Positions 1-6,183 of a DNA stretch of 14,100 nucleotides are shown here, one piece after another. The stretch's first letter is position 1; every line of letters begins with the position of its first letter. The stretch spans positions 1 to 14,100 of the forward strand of contig JAYEFL010000122.1 of the NCBI GenBank assembly GCA_034658635.1. Reading direction: 5' to 3'. Position numbers and translations under genes: made by a program. The notes below the pieces were generated by a model, which saw only the letters and a list, made by a program, of their open reading frames with translations, had not been told where the DNA came from and ran no database searches. This DNA comes from JABHCC01 sp034658635 (GTDB lineage Bacteria; Bacteroidota; Bacteroidia; Bacteroidales; UBA12481).

Positions 1-1
1 A

Positions 2-130
2 AATGATGATCCGGCAATCCCAAAACATGTTGATATTTTGGATAATGAGATTATTTATTCGGCAGATCCGGAAATTCATGAAACGGTTAAAAAATATGGA
101 AATGTTCAAAATGTATTCTACAACAATTGA
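2..130 (+). CDS. C-terminal tail of an unrecognised protein (5' end outside window)
   Basis: An open frame enters from the left edge and ends at TGA 128-130, giving 42 residues. It reads as real protein: NDDPAIPKHVDILDNEII at the start and GNVQNVFYNN at the end, with alternating hydrophobic and polar residues and Asn-rich turns. That texture resembles the last rungs of a parallel beta-helix or polysaccharide-lyase-like protein, which would match the beta-helix gene downstream, but the family assignment is a guess. The frame differs from that of the overlapping long frame that starts at position 3, whose first 73 codons give an unconvincing, Met- and Ile-rich peptide. I take the codons of this partial gene as the real ones here. 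No T9SS domain is visible in the tail. Confidence 0.6.
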   Translation, partial: NDDPAIPKHVDILDNEIIYSADPEIHETVKKYGNVQNVFYNN

Positions 131-149
131 TTCGTGTTCCGATATTGTG

Positions 150-204
150 GTAGGGACAGGTCGCGACCACGTAGGGACAGGTCGCGACCTGTCCCTACGT
201 GGTC
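150..204. repeat. REP-like palindromic repeat with an extra half copy
   Basis: Positions 165-204 form a perfect 40-bp palindrome centred on TCGCGA, with arms containing GTAGGGACAGG. A 19-bp direct copy of part of the left arm (150-168, repeated at 171-189) sits just before it. The unit lies between the end of the preceding gene (130) and the signal-peptide start of the next (222). As RNA it would form a very stable hairpin in the leader of the downstream gene, and could also end transcription of the upstream gene, though it has no U-run. GC-rich palindromes of this kind are known as dispersed REP-like elements in Bacteroidota; membership of a particular family is inference. Confidence 0.85.
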
Positions 205-221
205 CCAACGACATTGGTAAT

Positions 222-2411
222 ATGGTATTAATAGCCGTTTTTTTATTTTTCACGGTGATAATAAATGCTCAAACCACTATTGATCTGGTTGACAATACAG
301 AAATCCAATCCGGGGCAAATATCCAAATAAACCCGGGAGAATATGAAATACAGGATGTCAATAATAATGGGATTCTGCGGATTGTGAATAAGAACGATGT
401 TACCATCGATGGAAGTGATGTTCTGGTTTCTGGTATGGATACAACGGGATACCTGATATTCCTGGAGAATTCTACAAATGTTACCATTAAAAACTTTGCT
501 GCGGCCAGTGGTTTTTTTTATGCTATCAGGGCAAAAAATTGCTCGAATCTGACAATTGAGAATAATAATTTCTCATATAATCAGAAAGATACTCTGGGCT
601 GGATATTTATTTGGACAGGCACCGGGGAAGCTCTTGGAGGAGGAGTACTTCTTGATGAATGTCGCGATTCTGAAATTATGAGTAACACAATGGTTCAGCA
701 AAACGATGGGGTTGCGATGTACGATTGTGATAATGTCCACATTCACGATAATACCTTAAACTGGAATTGTGGATTCGGCATAAGGATGAACTTTACAGAT
801 AGCTGTAATATTCATCATAATGATTGCTCTCATGTGAATCGTATCACAGATCCTTCTGATTGTGCAGCTATCCTGTTGATCGTTTCGAACAATAATACGG
901 TTGAATATAATGATCTGACTTATTCTGGTGATGGGATTTTTCTGGGGCAATATGAATATCATCATATCCCAAACAACAATTATTTTGCGCACAATGATTG
1001 TTCATATTCTCCACACAATGCCATTGAAGCCACTTTTGCTGACGGTAATGTGTTTATTGATAACAAATGCAATTTCAGTCATTACGGACTCTGGCTGGGT
1101 TATAGTTTTAATAATCTGGTGGAGGATAACGAGATAATAGGAAACCTGACTGCAGGAGTAGCTGTTGACCGGGGTTTTGAGAACACTTTCAGAGGAAATG
1201 AAATCCGTCAGAATCCCTATGGTATTCAGCTTTGGGAAGGAGGAGTGATAGGACCATACGGAGATCAGTATTCTCACGGCTACTATATATATGACAATGT
1301 GATTCAGGGCAATATGTGGGGAATTCATGCGATTAATACTGAACATTTAGTGGCAAAAGACAATGATTTTATCCACAATCAAAAGGCCGATATCTATCTG
1401 GAAGGGGAATCTCAAAACGATACTATCACCGGTAATTACTTCAACACACCGACTTCCTATTTTATCCAGGCGATGACTGATGATGATATTTATGCTCTTG
1501 ACAATCAGTATAATCCGGCCAGTCGTGATCTGATCATTCGCAAAATGCGAGGGACTATCAACTGGTATCCCTTTGTTGAAGGTCTGGCACCAAAGCTTAT
1601 GTATCAGCCTCCATGTGATATGGCTGAGCCGAATGCTGTGTGGACTATCTATGCCGATCCGGGATTTGGACACAGACGAGATGAAACGCTTGAGTTTGAT
1701 TTCACAGACTTTAAAGTCGGATTTGCCTCTGTTAAGCTTAATACCCCAAGGGGCTGGGATGTGGCGATCAATTATCGCCCTTCAGAAGATTCAATTCCGA
1801 TGTGGAATTTGTCGGCCGATGATGACTTAAATTTCTGGATTAAAACGATTAAAAATCCAAACTACGGATTCCAGGGATTCTTTATCCGGATTGGAAATTA
1901 TGATCATGGGTATTACCAATATACCATTCCTGCCAGTGATCTGAATAATGCCCACAATAGATGGAGGCATTATACTATGCCCTTAAGAGGTTCTTCAAAG
2001 TTTGTAAGAACACAAGTTGGCTCAATGGATTTTGATTTAGTGAATTACGTAGAATTTCATGCAGATACCTGGGATTTTGGATATACACTTTGGGTTGATG
2101 GAGTGCAGTTTGAGGATTGTAGTCCTCTGTTGGTTGGTAGCCAGGTGACTTGGGGCGAGATGAATATTGAGATTTTTCCTAATCCAGTTACTTATAATAT
2201 GTCTGTTGGGTTTACATTGAAAGAGCCGGGAGATGTGAAGATTGTTCTTTATGATATTGAAGGAAGAGAAGTATCTAGCAAGAAAGTGTCTGATTGCCAG
2301 CCAGGAGAAGAACGATTTGTTTTTAATTTGGCACATTTTGCTACAGGCATTTACACCTGCAGGGTAACAACTAAGAATTCTGTTGAGCAAAAGATGTTTA
2401 TTAAGGAATAG
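222..2411 (+). CDS. Secreted parallel beta-helix protein with jelly-roll-like domain and T9SS sorting tail
   Basis: The start at 222 is preferred because it opens directly with a signal peptide (MVLIAVFLFFTVIINAQ), giving 729 residues; an in-frame upstream extension to position 3 would run through the palindromic repeat and the preceding gene. Residues about 45-410 are a run of Asn-rich right-handed beta-helix rungs of the NosD/PbH1 type (for example NNTVEYNDLTYSGDGIFLG), a fold common in polysaccharide lyases and carbohydrate-active proteins. Residues about 475-635 resemble a carbohydrate-binding jelly roll (FWIKTIKN, FFIRIGNYD, LWVDGVQFED). Residues about 648-729 are a T9SS C-terminal domain, starting IEIFPNP and ending GIYTCRVTTKNSVEQKMFIKE-like. 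It is therefore probably exported across the outer membrane and attached or released. No catalytic residues can be assigned from sequence alone, so substrate and activity are unknown. Confidence 0.88.
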   Translation: MVLIAVFLFFTVIINAQTTIDLVDNTEIQSGANIQINPGEYEIQDVNNNGILRIVNKNDVTIDGSDVLVSGMDTTGYLIFLENSTNVTIKNFAAASGFFYAIRAKNCSNLTIENNNFSYNQKDTLGWIFIWTGTGEALGGGVLLDECRDSEIMSNTMVQQNDGVAMYDCDNVHIHDNTLNWNCGFGIRMNFTDSCNIHHNDCSHVNRITDPSDCAAILLIVSNNNTVEYNDLTYSGDGIFLGQYEYHHIPNNNYFAHNDCSYSPHNAIEATFADGNVFIDNKCNFSHYGLWLGYSFNNLVEDNEIIGNLTAGVAVDRGFENTFRGNEIRQNPYGIQLWEGGVIGPYGDQYSHGYYIYDNVIQGNMWGIHAINTEHLVAKDNDFIHNQKADIYLEGESQNDTITGNYFNTPTSYFIQAMTDDDIYALDNQYNPASRDLIIRKMRGTINWYPFVEGLAPKLMYQPPCDMAEPNAVWTIYADPGFGHRRDETLEFDFTDFKVGFASVKLNTPRGWDVAINYRPSEDSIPMWNLSADDDLNFWIKTIKNPNYGFQGFFIRIGNYDHGYYQYTIPASDLNNAHNRWRHYTMPLRGSSKFVRTQVGSMDFDLVNYVEFHADTWDFGYTLWVDGVQFEDCSPLLVGSQVTWGEMNIEIFPNPVTYNMSVGFTLKEPGDVKIVLYDIEGREVSSKKVSDCQPGEERFVFNLAHFATGIYTCRVTTKNSVEQKMFIKE

Positions 2412-2450
2412 ATGATACCTTCGTCTTCAGTCTTTGCCAATCGAAAAGAC

Positions 2451-2469
2451 TATCTGAAGTTTTCAGATA
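2451..2469. terminator. Possible weak hairpin terminator between convergent genes
   Basis: TATCTGAA (2451-2458) pairs with TTCAGATA (2462-2469) around a 3-nt loop, giving an 8-bp stem. It lies 40 bases after the beta-helix gene and beyond the end of the convergent lectin-like gene. Read on the minus strand, the stem is followed by a short T-rich stretch (TCTTTTC), so it is more plausible as a terminator for the minus-strand gene. The stem is AT-rich and weak. Confidence 0.3.
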
Positions 2470-2470
2470 A

Positions 2471-2534
2471 AGGAACGATGGTTCGGCAAAATGATGGGCT
2501 TGCAATGCATCATTGCGATAACACCCTCATTCAT
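2471..2534 (+). pseudogene. Remnant of a second beta-helix gene
   Basis: This stretch encodes GTMVRQNDGLAMHHCDNTLIH, which closely matches NTMVQQNDGVAMYDCDNVHIH in the beta-helix protein upstream (DNA about 684-746). By eye roughly 70 percent of bases agree, and many of the differences fall at third codon positions, as expected from a paralogue that was under selection before it was broken. Homology stops before 2471 and at about 2535, just where the lectin-like gene on the other strand ends. A 62-codon open frame (2412-2600) spans the fragment, but its remainder looks random and overlaps the convergent gene, so I do not call it a gene. Confidence 0.7.
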
Positions 2535-2539
2535 ACGGC

Positions 2540-3394
2540 TTATTCTTTGATTATTGTTCTTGTGAATATCCCTTCCTTTGTTTCAATTTTTAAAAAATAG
2601 CTTCCTTTCTTATAGTTGCTCAAATCAATAGCTAAGGGATTACTATAACTAATTGTTTTACCTGTTATATCAACAATTTCTATACTTACGATGCCATTAC
2701 CCTTTACATTTAATATACCCTTGGTTGGATTAGGATAAACCTCGAATTCAGCTTCTTTATAAGTGACAATTCCGGCACTTGTGCTATCATACTCAATTAC
2801 AAAATACAGAGAACTTGATCCAATGATGTCATTCCATTCTCCAGGAATACCCAGCATGGTTGTACCAGCTGGCCACCCTGTTAAGCCAATTGCGCCGTGG
2901 TCTTGTGCTGACCCGTAGTTATCAGGCTCTTTTGGAGTACGTGTGCTTGTCCCTCCCCAGTTATTGTATGCTCCATTAATAGCTCTTCCATTATTTGCAC
3001 CATTTGTGCCTTGGCCTGTCCAGAAGTTAATCCCCTCGTCATCATTATTTCCATCCCAGAGCCAGGTGCCTTCCAATTTTTTATCTGTGGCACCAATCCA
3101 AACGTATGCTATTCCGCCTCCATTATTTACACTTACGTAGGTAGTAGAAACACCTGCACCATTAATTATTGCACTGTGAATCGTATCCTGTTCGGCTTTA
3201 TCATTAATCTCAACCAGGTAGCCCCCTCTTTCCTGGGCACAGGCAGCAGCAGCATCCCAGGCTTTCCGCTCTTTAACTATCTCATAAGTTTTGCCATTGA
3301 ATGTAAACTCAAAGATATTGACAGTGTCTGCACACTGTGAGAATGCGTTAGAAATGAAGGAAGCAAACAGGATAAATAAAGTGGCCTTTTTCAT
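2540..3394 (-). CDS. Secreted C-type-lectin-like domain protein with T9SS sorting tail
   Basis: This 284-residue protein opens with a signal peptide (MKKATLFILFASFISNAFSQ). Residues about 26-202 look like a C-type-lectin-like domain: WDAAAACAQERGGYLVEI near the start, a WIG motif at 99-101, EGTWLWDG at 108-115, EPDN at 156-159, GEWNDI at 185-190 and a closing YFVIEY. EPD/WND are the positions that bind calcium and sugar in canonical C-type lectins; EPDN in place of EPN means sugar specificity cannot be predicted. Residues about 217-284 are a T9SS C-terminal domain (EFEVYPNPTKG to the end), so export to the cell surface is expected. It converges on the beta-helix gene, 128 bases from its stop. 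The amidohydrolase gene upstream is codirectional but separated by 111 bases. No promoter matching the Bacteroidota consensus is obvious. Confidence 0.88.
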   Translation of the reverse strand: MKKATLFILFASFISNAFSQCADTVNIFEFTFNGKTYEIVKERKAWDAAAACAQERGGYLVEINDKAEQDTIHSAIINGAGVSTTYVSVNNGGGIAYVWIGATDKKLEGTWLWDGNNDDEGINFWTGQGTNGANNGRAINGAYNNWGGTSTRTPKEPDNYGSAQDHGAIGLTGWPAGTTMLGIPGEWNDIIGSSSLYFVIEYDSTSAGIVTYKEAEFEVYPNPTKGILNVKGNGIVSIEIVDITGKTISYSNPLAIDLSNYKKGSYFLKIETKEGIFTRTIIKE

Positions 3395-3469
3395 GATAAG
3401 AGTATTTGGTTCTGATAATGGCTCTGTAATGTCGCAATTATTAATTAATTTTCAGTTCCCAGAGCTCAG

Positions 3470-3484
3470 TTTTTCCCGGAAAAA
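3470..3484. other. Small AT-rich palindrome in the gap between two minus-strand genes
   Basis: TTTTTCC and GGAAAAA face each other around one C. It lies about 20 bases past the amidohydrolase stop on the minus strand. The single-base centre leaves no room for a normal loop without opening base pairs, so a terminator role is doubtful. The rest of 3395-3505 shows no coding potential. Confidence 0.25.
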
Positions 3485-3505
3485 TCTACAACGTTACAAC
3501 CTGTG

Positions 3506-5188
3506 TTACCCCCCCCCTACGGCGGCGTCACGATCCCGGCGAAATACAAGCTGCCCTCCTACGAAGGTATGAACTACTTCAATATCAATGATTTCATCAC
3601 TTGGTATACTAAACAGATCCTGATCCAGAATCACAAAATCCGCCAGCTTTCCATCTTCAAGTGATCCCTTAATATCTTCTTCAAAGGATGCATAAGCAGC
3701 ATCAATAGTATAGGCTTTTAATGCCTCTTCGAGTGTGATCTTCTCCTCGGGAATCCATCCATCCGGATGACCTCCATCCAAAGTATGCCGTGTAAGCGCA
3801 GCATAAATTCCTTCAAGCGGTATCGGAGGGGCAACAAACCAATCAGAGCCAAAAGCAAGCCTAGCTCCATTGTCTAGCAGCGACCTGAAACAATATGAAG
3901 TCTTAGCCCGTTTCGGCCCGATGCTTCTCTCCGCCCAGCGGCCATCATCCATCAAGTGCCAGGGTTGCATGCTGGCGATTACTCCTAATTCTCCAAACCT
4001 GGCAACATCCTCAGGAAGTAAGTGCTGGGCATGTTCAATTCTGGATCGCCTGTCGCGCTGGCCATTTTGTTTGATGGCTTCTTCATAGAAATCCAGGATG
4101 AAATGGTTGGCCCTGTCGCCGATGGCATGAACAACAATTTGCAATCCGGCTTTGTCGGCAAGGAGAATCCCCTCACGCATGTGCTCCGGATCATCCATCA
4201 ACAATCCGGTTTCATCCGGGTCATCCAGATATGGTTCAGTGAAAGCAGCAGTTTTTGATCCCAATGATCCGTCTGCGAATATTTTAGCTCCATTAAGCTT
4301 GAGCCAGAGGTCTGAAGAGTCGAGTTGAGCCTTCCTTTTAAGGATTTTTTCATATTGCCACAGAGGTGCTGTAGCATATATCCGCGTTTTCAATTTCCCG
4401 GAGTCCTGCTTGGTTTTAAAAACTTCAAAATCCGCCAGAGTTCCCATGTGATGAACAGATGTTACACCCTGTTCTGATACATATGTCATTGCAGCATCCA
4501 GAGCCTTACTGTACTGAATATCAGAATAATCCGGAATAGACTGACTGACCAGTGACATTGCATTATCTTTGAAAACCCCGGTAGGATTTCCCTTTTCATC
4601 CCTTTCAATTTCACCCCCATCAACATCTTTGGTATCACGCGTAATTCCGGCGGCTTTTAATGCAGCAGTATTTGCCAGAGCCATGTGTCCATCGCTACGA
4701 CTGATAAAAACAGGAATCTCTTTCGTAAATTCATCAATCCATTCCCGGGTTGGAAGTTCTCCACCCCAATTCTCATGATCCCAGAATCCTTCCAGAATCC
4801 ATTCATCCGGATTCATCTTTTCGGCAAATTCTTTAATCCTTTTAATGAACTCAGATTTTGTAGCAGCATCTTTCAATTGCACGCTGGAAAGCGAAAACCC
4901 ACCGGTAAGAAAATGCAGGTGACTATCAATAAACCCAGGCAAGACTATAGCACCAGGCTTATCCAAAACCTCGGTATCAGAGGTCTTATATTTTAAAATT
5001 TCCCTTGTAGTACCAACTGCCAGAATTGTATCACCAGATATCGCAATAGCCTTAGCAAAAGGCTGAGCAGGGTTGGCAGTCCAGATTTTCGAGTTGATAA
5101 TAATGAGATCAGCCATAGTTGTGGGTTTATTGTTCTGGCAGGAAAGAGTCAGAGCAATGATTCCAGTAAGGATTGCTGCTTTTTTCAT
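3506..5188 (-). CDS. YtcJ-like metal-dependent amidohydrolase, probable lipoprotein
   Basis: This 560-residue protein belongs to the amidohydrolase superfamily, Amidohydro_3/YtcJ branch. Visible landmarks are the HxH metal site in GFIDSHLHF (His90, His92), ADGSLGSKTAAF at 305-316 (a YtcJ hallmark), His354 in VVHAIGDRA, His386 in RIEHAQ and Asp449 in GSDW. Members hydrolyse amide, carbamate or related bonds, but few YtcJ proteins have known substrates, so none is claimed. The N-terminus (MKKAAILTGIIALTLSCQNN) looks like a lipoprotein leader with Cys17 as anchor; the residue at -3 is Thr rather than Leu, so this is less certain. The family usually ends soon after the VGGQLVF-like strand; here a run RRDRDAAVGGG follows, coded partly by a run of nine G just before the stop. 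It is transcribed away from the LolA-like gene and separated from it by a hairpin repeat. Confidence 0.9.
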   Translation of the reverse strand: MKKAAILTGIIALTLSCQNNKPTTMADLIIINSKIWTANPAQPFAKAIAISGDTILAVGTTREILKYKTSDTEVLDKPGAIVLPGFIDSHLHFLTGGFSLSSVQLKDAATKSEFIKRIKEFAEKMNPDEWILEGFWDHENWGGELPTREWIDEFTKEIPVFISRSDGHMALANTAALKAAGITRDTKDVDGGEIERDEKGNPTGVFKDNAMSLVSQSIPDYSDIQYSKALDAAMTYVSEQGVTSVHHMGTLADFEVFKTKQDSGKLKTRIYATAPLWQYEKILKRKAQLDSSDLWLKLNGAKIFADGSLGSKTAAFTEPYLDDPDETGLLMDDPEHMREGILLADKAGLQIVVHAIGDRANHFILDFYEEAIKQNGQRDRRSRIEHAQHLLPEDVARFGELGVIASMQPWHLMDDGRWAERSIGPKRAKTSYCFRSLLDNGARLAFGSDWFVAPPIPLEGIYAALTRHTLDGGHPDGWIPEEKITLEEALKAYTIDAAYASFEEDIKGSLEDGKLADFVILDQDLFSIPSDEIIDIEVVHTFVGGQLVFRRDRDAAVGGG

Positions 5189-5216
5189 GCTACAAATTAG
5201 TTATTATTTTTCACTA

Positions 5217-5333
5217 AGTTAATCCACCCTTGAGGTCATAAGTTAATCCACCCCCAACCCCTCCTTAAGATTAAGGAGGGGGCAAACAGTCTCCCCTCCC
5301 TAGCATTAGGGAGGGGTTGGGGGTGGGTTAACT
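5217..5333. repeat. Compound inverted repeat with two nested hairpins (BIME-like)
   Basis: Two 24-bp arms, 5241-5264 and 5310-5333, are inverted copies with one mismatch and begin or end with AGTTAA(T/C)CCACC. Inside are two further hairpins: CCCCTCCTTAA against TTAAGGAGGGG with a 2-nt loop (5258-5281), and CCCCTCCCTA against TAGGGAGGGG with a 4-nt loop (5293-5316). An extra copy of the terminus, AGTTAATCCACCC, lies at 5217-5229. The element fills the gap between divergent genes. Half elements of the same family occur at 10212-10250 and, as a bare end, at 9141-9156, so this is a dispersed repeat. Which enzyme moves it is unknown. Confidence 0.88.
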
Positions 5334-5407
5334 TCTGGCGAGGGATTTGCTTCACCGACCCAATCCCCCATTTCGCCGATTATTCATACTCATTGGCATC
5401 TTTTTTG

Positions 5408-5438
5408 TTTGCACTAATACCTATTTCAAGTAGATTTG
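5408..5438 (+). promoter_or_regulatory. Bacteroidota-type promoter (TTTG-N19-TAnnTTTG)
   Basis: TTTG at 5408-5411 and TAGATTTG at 5431-5438 match the -33 and -7 elements described for the primary sigma factor of Bacteroides, with a 19-base spacer. Transcription would start around 5443-5446, leaving a leader of about 15 bases before the ATG at 5460. It would drive the LolA-like gene and the propeller gene behind it. This is the clearest promoter in the window. Confidence 0.75.
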
Positions 5439-5459
5439 TATAAAATAATTATTTAAATC

Positions 5460-6179
5460 ATGAAAAAATTATCCTTAAGTATCGCTATTGCGTTGCTGGT
5501 TTCTGTTTCTTTTCTTTCTGCTCAGACTTTAGATAAAGTTTTGGCTAACTACTTCGAAGTAACCGGACAAGAAACTATGCTTGCTTCAAAGAATTCTAAG
5601 TCAACTGGCAAGATGATTCAGATGGGCATGGAAATTCCTTTTGTTCAGCATGCAGCTGCTCCAAACAAATTTCACCTGGCTGCAACTTTCCAGGGAATGA
5701 CTCTGATTCAAACCTATAATGGCACGGAAGGGTGGAGTTTGAATCCTTTTGCCGGCCAGACAGAGCCTCAGCCTATGAGTGAGGATGAATTAAAGGCGAT
5801 GAAAGTTCAGGCAGATTATGAAGGTATGCTATGGAATTGGAAAGAGAAGGGATATGTAGCAACTCTGGAAGAAAATGAAGAAGTTGAAGGTGCTGATTGC
5901 TATGTAGTTAAGCTTGTTTCTGAGAATGGCGACACTTACACGAATTACATAGATGCCGAGAATTATGTGGCAATTAAATTACATGCAAAAGTGAAAATTC
6001 AGGGACAGGAAGTGGAGTCGGAAACCTTTATGAGCAATTTTCAGGAAGGTGATGGTTTTATTTTTCCTGGGAAAATCGAAACCCGGGCGAATGGCCAGGT
6101 TGTGAGCACTATCGTTCTTGAGACTACTGAACTGAATGTGGAATTGGATTCGACTTTCTTTGACAAACCAACAAAGTAA
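5460..6179 (+). CDS. Exported LolA-fold-like protein
   Basis: The 239-residue protein starts with a signal peptide (MKKLSLSIAIALLVSVSFLSAQ) that has no lipobox Cys, so the mature protein is probably soluble in the periplasm. The body resembles the outer-membrane-lipoprotein-sorting (LolA/LolB-like) fold seen in many Bacteroidota proteins: an N-terminal helix (TLDKVLANYFEVTG), then strands with the pattern GKMIQMGMEIPF, NKFHLAATFQG, TYNGTEGWSLNPF, and later DCYVVKLVSENGDTYTNYID and a closing ETTELNVELDSTFF. This fold binds lipids or other hydrophobic ligands; the ligand here is not known, and it is unlikely to be LolA itself. The stop is only 4 bases from the start of the propeller gene, so the two are almost certainly one transcript. 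Confidence 0.75.
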   Translation: MKKLSLSIAIALLVSVSFLSAQTLDKVLANYFEVTGQETMLASKNSKSTGKMIQMGMEIPFVQHAAAPNKFHLAATFQGMTLIQTYNGTEGWSLNPFAGQTEPQPMSEDELKAMKVQADYEGMLWNWKEKGYVATLEENEEVEGADCYVVKLVSENGDTYTNYIDAENYVAIKLHAKVKIQGQEVESETFMSNFQEGDGFIFPGKIETRANGQVVSTIVLETTELNVELDSTFFDKPTK

Positions 6180-6183
6180 TTTC

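Noticed and set aside
1002..1673. Two long minus-strand frames inside the beta-helix gene (114 and 108 codons)
   Set aside because: They lie entirely within a well-supported gene and have no recognisable domain or start signals.
2451..2469. Hairpin as a strong bidirectional terminator
   Set aside because: The stem is short and AT-rich and has no T-run on the plus strand, so only a weak terminator call is kept.
2412..2600. 62-codon plus-strand frame after the beta-helix gene
   Set aside because: Only about 21 codons show homology (kept as a remnant). The rest has no family resemblance and overlaps the convergent lectin-like gene.
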